Of a stretch of DNA of 64,000 bases, positions 1 to 8,051 are shown piece by piece. Made by a program: the position numbers and the translations under genes. Source of the DNA: Croceibacterium ferulae (GTDB lineage: Bacteria > Pseudomonadota > Alphaproteobacteria > Sphingomonadales > Sphingomonadaceae); contig NZ_QZVQ01000001.1 in the NCBI RefSeq assembly GCF_003660445.1, positions 102,127 to 166,126 of the forward strand, given 5' to 3'. Numbering within the stretch: the stretch's first letter is position 1; the number at the start of each line of letters is the position of its first letter. The notes below the pieces were generated by a model. The model made no database searches. It worked only from the letters and a program-made list of their open reading frames with translations, and was not told the DNA's origin.

Positions 1-250
1 GCGACCAATCCACCGGGCACAGGCATTCTCCGTCACAGATTCGCGAAAGCCGGTGCGTAGCAGATCGCCGGCCGGGAGCGAGCGGATCAGCGCGCTTGCA
101 TTGTGGCCGCGTTCGGCTAAGGCCGCCGCTTCCCGCGCCGGCGAACCGCGCCGCGATGGGTCAGCAGAAAGCCGGAGGGGCCGATGCCAGCGCGTGTCAC
201 GCGCATGGCGGACAGCCAGCGATCGGCAGGAAGTGAAAGGAAGCGTTGAC
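1..250 (+). other. Leader region upstream of rpsF
   Basis: No convincing gene is seen here. The rpsF frame stays open upstream to about position 53, but that stretch codes for a basic, low-complexity peptide unrelated to S6, so I read it as untranslated leader or promoter DNA. A hairpin is visible at 186-209: GCGCG (190-194) pairs with CGCGC (200-204) around a 5-nt loop, and the outer CCA/TGG pairs flank a bulged A. In many bacteria the S6:S18 complex binds its own mRNA leader. This hairpin is only a candidate for such an element, because I did not verify the known consensus. Confidence 0.35.
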
Positions 251-607
251 ATGGCTCTTTACGAGCATGTGTTCCTCGCGCGTCAGGATCTGAGCCAGGC
301 TCAGGTCGATGCGCTCGCCGCCTCGATCACGGAGATCGTGGAAGCGAACGAGGGCAAGGTCGTCAAGACCGAGAGCTGGGGCCTGAAGTCCCTGGCATAC
401 AAGATCGACCGTAACCGCAAGGCGCATTTCGTGCTCCTCAACCTCGAGGGTCCGGGCGCCATGGTCATGGAACTGGAGCGCCAGAACCGCATCAACGAAG
501 ACGTGATCCGCTGGATCACCATCGCCGTTGAAGAGCACGAGGAAGGCCCGTCTGCGCAGCTGCGCAAGGTCGAGCGCGACCGCAAGCGCCGTGGGGATAG
601 CAACTGA
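251..607 (+). CDS. rpsF: 30S ribosomal protein S6
   Basis: This encodes ribosomal protein S6, which sits on the platform of the 30S subunit paired with S18. The 118-residue product begins [12 protein letters not shown], has the S6 central segment around [17 protein letters not shown], and ends in a basic tail. The ATG at 251 was chosen because homology to S6 begins there and an AG-rich stretch (aggaagtgaaaggaag) lies just upstream, although the same frame is open further back. Its TGA stop overlaps the ATG of rpsR (TGATG), a sign of translational coupling. It is the first gene of the rpsF-rpsR-rplI operon. Identification is secure. Confidence 0.97.
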   Translation: MALYEHVFLARQDLSQAQVDALAASITEIVEANEGKVVKTESWGLKSLAYKIDRNRKAHFVLLNLEGPGAMVMELERQNRINEDVIRWITIAVEEHEEGPSAQLRKVERDRKRRGDSN

Positions 608-831
608 TGGCCCGTCCGTTTTTCCGCCGCCGCAAGTCCTGCCCGTTCTCGGCCAAGGACGCCCCCGCGATCGACTACAAGGACACGCGCCTGCTGCAAG
701 GCTTCATGTCCGAGCGTGGCAAGATCGTGCCCAGCCGTATCACTGCCGTCAGCGGCAAGAAGCAGCGCGAGCTGGCCAAGGCGATCAAGCGCGCCCGCCA
801 TCTGGGCCTGCTGCCCTATGTCGTGAAGTAA
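607..831 (+). CDS. rpsR: 30S ribosomal protein S18
   Basis: This encodes ribosomal protein S18, a small basic protein of the 30S platform that binds next to S6. The 74-residue product carries the typical [13 protein letters not shown] start, the IDYKD motif, the core segment around [18 protein letters not shown], and the ending [12 protein letters not shown]. Its length is normal for the family. The start codon overlaps the rpsF stop, and rplI follows after 13 bp, so the three genes form one transcription unit. No unusual feature is seen. Confidence 0.98.
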   Translation: MARPFFRRRKSCPFSAKDAPAIDYKDTRLLQGFMSERGKIVPSRITAVSGKKQRELAKAIKRARHLGLLPYVVK

Positions 832-844
832 GGAGCGGACGACC

Positions 845-1462
845 ATGGATATCATCCTGCTCGAACGGATCGAGAAGCTCGGCGCCATCGGCGACGTCGT
901 GACCGTCAAGGACGGCTACGCCCGCAACTTCCTGCTGCCGCAGAAGAAGGCGCTGCGCGCCAACGACAACAACAAGCGCGTGTTCGAAGCCAACCGGGAA
1001 CGGCTGGTGACCGAGAACGCGGAACGCCGTGGCGAGGCCGAGAAGTTCGGCCAGACCGTGGACGGGGCCCAGGTGGTCCTGATCCGCGCATCGTCAAATT
1101 CCGGCCAGCTGTACGGTTCGGTCAGCGCCCGCGACATCGCCGTGGCGCTGGTGGAACAGGGTCACGATGTGGACAAGCGCCAGGTCGTGATGCCGACGCC
1201 CATCAAGACGCTGGGCATGTTCGACATCACGATCGCCTTGCACCCTGAAGTGCGCGTGACGGTGAAGGTCAACGTGGCGCGTTCGGCGGATGAGGCCGAA
1301 CTGCAGAGCCAGGGCGTCGACGTCATGGCCCGCATGTTCGAGGAAGATCGTGGCGAGGGCGAAGGCTTCACCGAAGCCTACGATCCCAACCGCGAGCTGG
1401 GCGAACTGCCGAGCGACGACGAGGACGAGATTCCGACCAACGGGGAAGAAGCCGTGCAGTAA
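845..1462 (+). CDS. rplI: 50S ribosomal protein L9
   Basis: L9 binds 23S rRNA through its N-terminal domain and extends away from the 50S subunit on a long helix. The N-terminal domain is clear: MDIILLERIEKLG, then VTVKDGYARNFLLPQKKA. It is followed by the connecting helix and the C-terminal domain (around DKRQVVMPTPIKTLGMF). At 205 residues it is longer than the roughly 150 residues of enterobacterial L9. The extra length is a strongly acidic C-terminal tail from about residue 165, a feature seen in alphaproteobacterial L9. It is the last gene of the rpsF operon, and a strong terminator follows 28 bp after the stop. Confidence 0.97.
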   Translation: MDIILLERIEKLGAIGDVVTVKDGYARNFLLPQKKALRANDNNKRVFEANRERLVTENAERRGEAEKFGQTVDGAQVVLIRASSNSGQLYGSVSARDIAVALVEQGHDVDKRQVVMPTPIKTLGMFDITIALHPEVRVTVKVNVARSADEAELQSQGVDVMARMFEEDRGEGEGFTEAYDPNRELGELPSDDEDEIPTNGEEAVQ

Positions 1463-1490
1463 GCGCCAGGCTTCATCGCCGGACCTTTCG

Positions 1491-1530
1491 AAAGGGCGCG
1501 GGACCAGCAGGTTCCGCGCCCTTTCTCTTG
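1491..1530 (+). terminator. Intrinsic terminator of the rpsF-rpsR-rplI operon
   Basis: A 15-bp stem runs from 1491-1505 to 1510-1524 with one G-T pair and a 4-nt loop. It begins AAAGGGCGCGG and closes with CCGCGCCCTTT, and CTCTTG follows the stem. It lies directly after rplI in the right orientation. Confidence 0.85.
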
Positions 1531-1541
1531 TCCGGAAATAA

Positions 1542-1587
1542 TGCGAGCCACTCGCAGAAACACTGTTGCAGTTGCGAGTCACTCGTA
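1542..1587 (+). promoter_or_regulatory. Two Fur-box-like palindromes upstream of the TonB receptor
   Basis: Two near-perfect 7-1-7 palindromes lie here: TGCGAGCCACTCGCA at 1542-1556 and TGCGAGTCACTCGTA at 1573-1587. Each has one mismatch between its arms. Their centres (1549 and 1580) are 31 bp apart, about three helical turns, so bound dimers would sit on the same face. The sequence resembles the alphaproteobacterial Fur operator (TTGCGA...TCGCAA type). Their position 33-78 bp before a siderophore-receptor gene fits iron-dependent repression. Binding by Fur itself is inferred. Confidence 0.7.
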
Positions 1588-1619
1588 GTAGCGCGCCTTC
1601 AGCTTTGCTTGGGGGTCTC

Positions 1620-3965
1620 ATGTCTGCAATACGAACTATCCCGTCATACCTGGCGCTCGGCTGCGTCAGCGCCTTCGCCTTCAGCACTGGCGCACAGGCG
1701 CAGCAAGGCGAACAGCCGCAGCGTCTCGGCTCCGCCACAGTCACCAGCACCGCCATCGATGACGAGGTCGTGAAGGTGGAAGAAGCGGAATCCCCCAAAT
1801 ACACGCAGCCGCTGCTCGACATTCCGCAGACCATCACGGTGCTGAGCAACACCACCCTGCGCCAGCAGAACCTGCTGACGCTGCGTGAGGCGCTGACCAC
1901 CATCCCCGGCATCACCTTCGGCGCGGGCGAAGGTGGCGGCGGCTATGGCGACAGCATCAACCTGCGGGGGCAGAGCGCCAACAACGACCTGCAGATCGAC
2001 GGCGTGCGTGACAGCGCGCAGTACAACCGGTCCGACACGTTCAATCTGGAACAGATCGAGGTCGTGAACGGGGCCAATTCGGTCTATGCCGGGTCGGGCT
2101 CGATCGGCGGCACGATCAACCTGATCACCAAGCGGCCGCGCGCCGACGATCTGACGATCGTGTCCGGCGGCATCGGCACCGATGAATATTATCGCGGCAC
2201 GATCGACAGCAATGTGCGGGTGGCCGAGAACATCGCCGTCCGGCTGAACGCGATGGTGCACCACAACGAGTTCGCCGATCGCGATTTCGAAAGCGCGGAG
2301 CGGTGGGGCGTCGCCCCGTCCGTCACCTTCGGGATCGACGGCCCGACCAGCCTGACGCTGCTGTACCAGCACCAGGAGGACGAGAATACGCCCGTCTATG
2401 GCGTGCCCTATTACAGCGCGCTGGGCGGCCTGCTGCCGGGCGCCGATTACGGGGGTTATTACGGCTACAGGGATGTCGACCGCCAGGACCAGACGATCGA
2501 CCTGGCCACGGCGATCGTGGAGCACCAGTTCAGCGACGTGCTGTCGGTGCGCAACCTGTTCCGCCTCAGCCACATCGATGCCGACATCGTCGTCAATCCG
2601 CCCCAGGGCGCCTATTGCCTGGCCAGCGGTAGCCTGCCGACGGGCGCGGCCTGCGAGGCGGGCCAGATCCCCGGCACCTACTACCCCTCCGGCCCGCGCG
2701 GCACGACCCGGTTCACCGAAACGGAACTGCTGCACAACCAGCTGGACCTGATGGCCTCGTTCGACACGGGCGGAGTGCAGCACAATGTGACGCTTGGCCT
2801 TGCCTATACCAGCGAGGATTACCGGCTCGACAACGGCAACTCGCTGCGCAATCCCGGCGGCGTCACGCCCAACCCGGCGCTGCCGCCGATCAACATCGCC
2901 GATCCGGATGCGATCTATGGCGGCCCGGTGAACTTCGTGCGCACCGGCCGGCAGCGAGGCACCACCAGCAATGTGGCGCTCTACCTGTTCGACGCGGTCG
3001 AACTGGGCGAACAGTTCGAGATCAATGGCGGCATCCGCTGGGAACGGAACGACGCACGCTTCCGCAGCGATACCGTCAGCACCGCTGGCGCCATCACGCC
3101 GGGCGCGGTGCAGGAGAGCGAGGACAATCTGTTCAGCTATCGCATCGGCGCGGTCTTCAAGCCGGTGCCGAATGCCAGCCTGTACGCCGCCTATGGCAAC
3201 AGCCGCACGCCAACCTCCGCCTCCGTGCGCGGGGGCTGCGGCGCAGCGAATGCGGAGCAGATCCTGATCGGCGCGGAGCCGTGCGGTGTAAACCCGCAGG
3301 AAGCGGTCAATTACGAGATCGGCGGCAAGGTGGACCTGTTCGATGCCGGGCTGCAGCTGACCGCCGCCCTGTTCCGCAACGAACGCACCAACTATCCCGT
3401 CACCAGCAACGATCCGGCGATCGGCAATCTGCAGGTGAATGACGGCCGCAACCGGGTGAACGGCGTGGCGCTGGGCGCGGCGGGGCGGATCACGCCGGAA
3501 TGGACGGTGTTCGCCAACTACACCTATCTGGACAGCCAGGTGCTGCAGTCGGTCTCCAATTACTGCCTGGCCAACCCGGGCACCAGCTATACCCCGCCGA
3601 CCGGCGGCAATGCCGTGACCTGCCCGCTGACCGACCTGCAGGCGGGCAACCCGCTGACCAACACGCCCGAACATTCCGGCAGCCTGTTCACCACCTATAC
3701 CCTGCCCTTCGGCCTCCAGGTGGGATACGGCTTCACCTATCAGGGCAGCTTCCTGCTGACGAACACGGCGACGCCGTTCATCAGGTCCGACGACTGGATG
3801 ACGCACCGGTTCTATCTTGCCTACACCATGGACAATGGGCTGGCGGCGCAGCTGAATGTGCAGAACGTGTTCGAGGAGCGGTACTTCACCGGCATCCGCA
3901 ACAATGGCTGGGCCACGCCGGGCGAAGGCCGGTCCGCGGTGCTGACGCTGAGCTACAGCTATTGA
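1620..3965 (+). CDS. TonB-dependent siderophore receptor (Fiu/FhuA-like)
   Basis: This is an outer-membrane beta-barrel receptor that imports ferric siderophores using TonB energy. The 781-residue product has a signal peptide ending near TGAQAQQ, a plug domain with SINLRGQSANNDLQIDG and a conserved region around IEVVNGANSVYAGSGSIGG, then a 22-strand-type barrel ending in an aromatic residue (LTLSYSY). The ATG at 1620 is preferred to an upstream alternative start because the signal peptide begins there. The neighbours tonB and piuC and the two Fur-like palindromes upstream place it in iron uptake. The tonB-piuC context resembles the catecholate receptor Fiu group, but the substrate is not proven. 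Confidence 0.9.
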   Translation: MSAIRTIPSYLALGCVSAFAFSTGAQAQQGEQPQRLGSATVTSTAIDDEVVKVEEAESPKYTQPLLDIPQTITVLSNTTLRQQNLLTLREALTTIPGITFGAGEGGGGYGDSINLRGQSANNDLQIDGVRDSAQYNRSDTFNLEQIEVVNGANSVYAGSGSIGGTINLITKRPRADDLTIVSGGIGTDEYYRGTIDSNVRVAENIAVRLNAMVHHNEFADRDFESAERWGVAPSVTFGIDGPTSLTLLYQHQEDENTPVYGVPYYSALGGLLPGADYGGYYGYRDVDRQDQTIDLATAIVEHQFSDVLSVRNLFRLSHIDADIVVNPPQGAYCLASGSLPTGAACEAGQIPGTYYPSGPRGTTRFTETELLHNQLDLMASFDTGGVQHNVTLGLAYTSEDYRLDNGNSLRNPGGVTPNPALPPINIADPDAIYGGPVNFVRTGRQRGTTSNVALYLFDAVELGEQFEINGGIRWERNDARFRSDTVSTAGAITPGAVQESEDNLFSYRIGAVFKPVPNASLYAAYGNSRTPTSASVRGGCGAANAEQILIGAEPCGVNPQEAVNYEIGGKVDLFDAGLQLTAALFRNERTNYPVTSNDPAIGNLQVNDGRNRVNGVALGAAGRITPEWTVFANYTYLDSQVLQSVSNYCLANPGTSYTPPTGGNAVTCPLTDLQAGNPLTNTPEHSGSLFTTYTLPFGLQVGYGFTYQGSFLLTNTATPFIRSDDWMTHRFYLAYTMDNGLAAQLNVQNVFEERYFTGIRNNGWATPGEGRSAVLTLSYSY

Positions 3966-4041
3966 TGCACTCAATTACTATTGCGAGGTGATTGCATGTT
4001 AGTGCTTGAGCTTCGCACCGTTTGCATCGAGAAGGTGGGCC

Positions 4042-4770
4042 ATGCTGCTGCAACGCACCGATAGCATGGCCTGCGGGGCAGATTGGGGGCCGCTGCCACC
4101 TCCGGCAAGGTATGGCAGCAGTCCCCGCCCTCGCCTCGCGGCCATAGGCGCGACGGCGGCGGTCCATGTCGTCTTCGCGCTGGCCTTGCTGGGCTTGGGC
4201 ATCCGGGCCACGCATCAGGAGAGTGCCCGCATCGTCGCGGTGAACCTGACCCCCGGCAGCAAGGCGGAGCAGCCGGAGCCGGAGCAGGTCCCGCCGCCCT
4301 CCCCCACGCAGCCGCGCCGGCTGGAAACCGCCATTCTCCCGCCGAGGGTGCCGGTGGCGGTGGTCCGACCGGCGATCGCCATCGCCCCGGCCATGGCGCA
4401 GCCGGCAGCGGTGCCGCAGGCGGCACCCGCCGCGCCTGCCGCCCAGCCGGCGGAACCCGCCCCCGCCCCGCCCGCGCAGCCGGCGGCGGCGCAGAGCGGC
4501 GATCTCGGCGCCCGCATCCTGTCAGCCCCGCCGCCCCGCTACCCGGTGCAGAGCCGCCGCCGGCGCGAACAGGGGACGGTGGAGCTGTTGCTGACGCTGG
4601 ACACGGACGGTTCGGTGGAGACGATCGCCGTGCACCGCAGCAGCGGCTTCGAACGGCTGGACGATGCGGCGCTGAGCGCGGTGCGGCGCTGGCGATGGGA
4701 GCCGACGGTGCAGGCTGGCACACCGGTAAAGGTGCGGGGCGTGGTCGCCATTCCGTTCCAGCTGACCTGA
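4042..4770 (+). CDS. TonB-family energy transducer
   Basis: This encodes an inner-membrane-anchored protein that spans the periplasm and transmits proton-motive force to outer-membrane receptors. The 242-residue product has one membrane helix at about residues 33-53, a Pro/Ala-rich periplasmic linker at about 70-150, and a TonB C-terminal domain from about 165 (PPPRYPVQSRRRREQGTVEL, then SSGFERLDDAALSAVRRWRW). The ATG at 4042 was chosen because AGAAGG lies a few bases upstream; a TTG at 4006 is also in frame. It sits between the receptor and piuC, so it is probably the dedicated TonB of this iron locus. ExbB and ExbD are not nearby and must be supplied from elsewhere. Confidence 0.88.
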   Translation: MLLQRTDSMACGADWGPLPPPARYGSSPRPRLAAIGATAAVHVVFALALLGLGIRATHQESARIVAVNLTPGSKAEQPEPEQVPPPSPTQPRRLETAILPPRVPVAVVRPAIAIAPAMAQPAAVPQAAPAAPAAQPAEPAPAPPAQPAAAQSGDLGARILSAPPPRYPVQSRRRREQGTVELLLTLDTDGSVETIAVHRSSGFERLDDAALSAVRRWRWEPTVQAGTPVKVRGVVAIPFQLT

Positions 4771-4776
4771 TCCGCC

Positions 4777-5460
4777 ATGCTGATCGCGATCCCCGATCTG
4801 CTGGATGCGGCGCGGCTGGCGCAGGTCCGCGCTCTGATGGACGCGGGCGAATGGGTCGACGGCAACGTCACCTCCGGCCCGCAATCCGCCCTGGCCAAGA
4901 AGAACTGCCAGCTGCCCGAAGGCAGCGCGGCGGCGCAGCAGGCCGGGCAGATCGTGCTGGGGGCGCTGGGCGCAAATCCGCTGTTCATCGCCGCCGCCCT
5001 GCCGCAGGTGATCTTCCCGCCCCTGTTCAACGCCTATGAAGGCGGGCAGCTGTTCGGCACGCATGTGGACAATGCCATCCGCATCCATGCCGGCACCGGC
5101 CTGCGCGTACGGTCCGACCTGTCGATGACCGTGTTCCTGGAAGACCCCGCCAGCTACGAGGGCGGCGAGCTGACCGTGGAGACCAATTTCGGCGTCCAGC
5201 AGGTGAAGCTGCCGGCCGGCCATGCGGTGCTCTACCCCTCCTCCTCGCTGCACCGGGTGGAGCCGGTCACGCGCGGACGGCGGGTGGCGAGCTTCTTCTG
5301 GATCCAGTCCATGATCCGCGACGATGCGGCGCGCGCCATTCTGTTCGATCTTGACCGGTCGGTGCAGGATCTGGCGGCGGCCAACGGGCAAGGCGACGCC
5401 GCGGTGATCCGGCTGACGGGTGTGTACCACAACCTGCTGCGACGCTGGGCCGAGGGGTGA
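4777..5460 (+). CDS. piuC: PKHD-type 2OG-Fe(II) oxygenase (PiuC/YbiX family)
   Basis: This belongs to the PiuC/YbiX family of Fe(II)- and 2-oxoglutarate-dependent hydroxylases, usually encoded beside Fiu/PiuA-type siderophore receptors and induced by iron starvation. The 227-residue length is typical. The facial triad is visible as H96-x-D98 (GTHVDNAIR) and H159 ([10 protein letters not shown]), with R169 suited to bind 2-oxoglutarate. It starts 6 bp after tonB, so receptor, tonB and hydroxylase look co-transcribed. Its physiological substrate is not established. The family assignment is firm. Confidence 0.9.
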   Translation: MLIAIPDLLDAARLAQVRALMDAGEWVDGNVTSGPQSALAKKNCQLPEGSAAAQQAGQIVLGALGANPLFIAAALPQVIFPPLFNAYEGGQLFGTHVDNAIRIHAGTGLRVRSDLSMTVFLEDPASYEGGELTVETNFGVQQVKLPAGHAVLYPSSSLHRVEPVTRGRRVASFFWIQSMIRDDAARAILFDLDRSVQDLAAANGQGDAAVIRLTGVYHNLLRRWAEG

Positions 5461-5552
5461 CCCGGCGCTGACACCAAAAGCGCGGGATAAGCGTTTGCGA
5501 GCGGACCACCTCTGCTAAGTGCAGCCCCACCGCTTCGATCGAGACACCATCA

Positions 5553-8051
5553 ATGCCACTTTCTCCCCGCGACACCGGTGGACCATCATGGTCCGAGGAC
5601 GAGCGCGTTGCAGCGCTGGAGGCCTATGCCGTCCTCGACACCTCGGCAGAGGCGGAGTTCGACGATCTTGTGCGGCTGGCGACGGACACGTTCGCGGCAC
5701 CGATCGCGGTCATAAACCTGGTCGCGCGCGACCGGCAGTGGTTCAAGGCGGAGCGGGGGATCGGCACGCGCGAGCTTCCGCTCGAACTCTCGATCTGCGC
5801 CCATGCCCTGGAAGGGGGTGACCTGACCGTCGTGCCGGATCTGCAGGCGGACGAACGCTTCGCGTCCAACCCGCTGGTCACCGCGCCACACGGGCTGCGT
5901 TTCTATGCCGGCGCCCTGCTGCGCAGCCCTGCCGGCCTGCCGGTCGGCACGGTCTGCGTGCTGGATCGCGCGCCTCGGCCGGATGGCATCACGCCGCACC
6001 AGCAACTGGTGCTGGAGGTGCTGGCCCGGCAGGTCATGACGCAGCTGGAACTGCGGCGCGCGCTGGCGGAACAGGCGCACCGTGCCGATGCGTTCACGGC
6101 CATCACCAGGCAGCACGGCCATTCGCAGGACGCGCTGCGGCAGATCGAGCAGCGTTACCGCCTTGCCGCGCGGGCGACGAACGATGCCGTGTGGGACTGG
6201 GACTTCGCAACCAATCACGTCACCTGGAATGCCGCGCTGGAGGAAAGCCACGGGTACCGGCTGGCGGAGGTGGAGCCGACCGGGGACTGGTGGATCGCGC
6301 ACATCCACCCCGATGACCGCGCCCGGATAGACACAAGCATCCATGCAGCGATCGACGGCGGCGCCGACAGCTGGTCGGACGAGTACCGGTTCCGGCGGGC
6401 CGATGGCAGCTATGCCAGCATCCTGGATCGCGGCCATGTGATCCGCGGCGGCAACGGCCGTGCCACGCGGATGATCGGCGCGATGCTGGACATGACCGAA
6501 CGGCAGCAAAGCCGCGCTGCCCTGGCCATCAGCGAGGAACGGTTGCGGTTGGCCACGGAGGCGGCTGAGGTCGGCTTCTGGGATGTCGACATCCTGGAGG
6601 ACGTGCTGATCTGGCCGCCGGTCGTGAAGCGGATGTTCGGTATCTCGGCCGACGTGCCGGTATCCATGCGCGATTTCGTGGAAGGGGTGCATCCGGACGA
6701 CCGCGCCGCCACCACCGCCGCCTTTGCCAGCGCCTGCGACCCGGGCCAGCGCACCCTGTACGACGTGGAATATCGCACGATCGGCAAGGAGGACGGACTG
6801 ATCCGCTGGGTCGCGGCCAAGGGGCGCGGCATCTTCGCAGCCGACGGGCGGTGCCTGCGCGTGGTCGGCACCGCGATCGACGTGACCACCCGCAAGCAGG
6901 CCAGCCAGGCCCTGCGGCAGAGCGAGGCCCGCCTGCGCTTCCTGCGCACGCTGGATGAGGGGCTGCAGAATGCAACCGACGCACCGGCAGCGATGGCGGC
7001 GGCGGCGGCGCTGCTGGCCCGGCAGCTGGACGCGTCGCGGTGCGCCTATGCGGATGTCGATGCCGACAGTGACCGGTTCATCATCCGCAACGATTATACC
7101 GCGCCCGGCATTGCCAGTTCCACCGGGATCTACAGCCTGGACCTGTTCGGGTCGCGGGCCGTGGCCAACATGCATGGCGGGCATACGCTGGTGGTGCGCG
7201 ACGTGCTGCGCGAACTTGCGGCGGGCGATGGGCAGGACATGTTCCGGTCCATCGGCATCGACGCGATCATCTGCTGTCCGCTGGTGAAGGATGGGCGGCT
7301 GGTGGCGATGATGGCCGTGCACCAAGACCGGCCGCGCGACTGGCGGGAAGATGAGGTCGCACTGGTCGAGGCAGCGGTGGAACGCTGTTGGGCGCATGTG
7401 CAGCGGATCGGTGCGGAAGCCCGGCTGCGCGAGAGCGAGGATCGGTACCGCACGCTGTTCGAGGCGGTCGACGCCGGCTTCACCATCGCCGAAGTGAAGT
7501 TCGATGCTGCCGGCACCCCATTGGACTACCGCCTGCTGGAGATGAACCCGGCCTTCAAGCGGCAGACCGGCATGGATGGCCTGCTGGGCCTGTGGGTGCG
7601 GGAGGCGATCCCGGATCTCGAGCAGCACTGGTTCGACACCTATGGCCGCGTGGCCGCCACAGGGGAACCCGCCCGGTTCGAAAACCACGCCGCCCCCATG
7701 GGCCGCTGGTTCGACGTGCACGCCTATCGCATCGGCACGCCGGGACAGCACCAGGTCGCCATCCTGTTCAACGACATCACCGCGCGCAAGCAGTCCGAAC
7801 GTTTGCTGCTGAAGCTGAACGACGAGCTGGAAAACCAGGTGGCGGAGCGTACGGCCGAGCTGCGCTTCAGCCGCGACATCATCGAGGCGACCACCTCCCC
7901 CATCTGCGCGTTCGATACCGAGTTCCGGATCATCGCCTTCAATCCGGCACACGCGGCCGAGTTCAGGCGCGCGAACGGCTTCGATGCCGTGCTGGGCGAT
8001 GTGCTGCCGACCTGTTCGAGCCGGGCCAGCGCGAGGCGATGCAGGCGCTGA
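5553..8051 (+). CDS. Sensory half of a frameshifted hybrid histidine kinase
   Basis: This is the N-terminal portion of a large cytosolic sensor kinase. No membrane segment is seen. Domains in order are a GAF domain (about residues 20-165), two PAS/PAC units (about 200-320 and 325-450), a second GAF domain (about 465-620), a further PAS unit (about 630-745), a short coiled coil (NDELENQVAERTAEL), and the first part of another PAS domain. The reading frame is lost near 8006-8010. Translation then continues out of frame to 8051, while the matching continuation lies in the frame of the next entry. The most economical explanation is one missing base. Its start has no strong Shine-Dalgarno sequence. 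Confidence 0.8.
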   Translation: MPLSPRDTGGPSWSEDERVAALEAYAVLDTSAEAEFDDLVRLATDTFAAPIAVINLVARDRQWFKAERGIGTRELPLELSICAHALEGGDLTVVPDLQADERFASNPLVTAPHGLRFYAGALLRSPAGLPVGTVCVLDRAPRPDGITPHQQLVLEVLARQVMTQLELRRALAEQAHRADAFTAITRQHGHSQDALRQIEQRYRLAARATNDAVWDWDFATNHVTWNAALEESHGYRLAEVEPTGDWWIAHIHPDDRARIDTSIHAAIDGGADSWSDEYRFRRADGSYASILDRGHVIRGGNGRATRMIGAMLDMTERQQSRAALAISEERLRLATEAAEVGFWDVDILEDVLIWPPVVKRMFGISADVPVSMRDFVEGVHPDDRAATTAAFASACDPGQRTLYDVEYRTIGKEDGLIRWVAAKGRGIFAADGRCLRVVGTAIDVTTRKQASQALRQSEARLRFLRTLDEGLQNATDAPAAMAAAAALLARQLDASRCAYADVDADSDRFIIRNDYTAPGIASSTGIYSLDLFGSRAVANMHGGHTLVVRDVLRELAAGDGQDMFRSIGIDAIICCPLVKDGRLVAMMAVHQDRPRDWREDEVALVEAAVERCWAHVQRIGAEARLRESEDRYRTLFEAVDAGFTIAEVKFDAAGTPLDYRLLEMNPAFKRQTGMDGLLGLWVREAIPDLEQHWFDTYGRVAATGEPARFENHAAPMGRWFDVHAYRIGTPGQHQVAILFNDITARKQSERLLLKLNDELENQVAERTAELRFSRDIIEATTSPICAFDTEFRIIAFNPAHAAEFRRANGFDAVLGDVLPTCSSRASARRCRR

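Noticed and set aside
53..250. N-terminal extension of S6
   Set aside because: The frame is open but the peptide is basic and unlike S6, and homology begins at the ATG at 251.
1644..3974. A 776-codon minus-strand frame opposite the TonB receptor gene
   Set aside because: The receptor has a signal peptide, plug and barrel signatures. The opposite frame shows none.
3981..3997. A third Fur-like site between the receptor and tonB genes
   Set aside because: TTGCGAGGTGATTGCAT resembles a half site, but only about 4 of 7 arm positions are symmetric, too weak to call.
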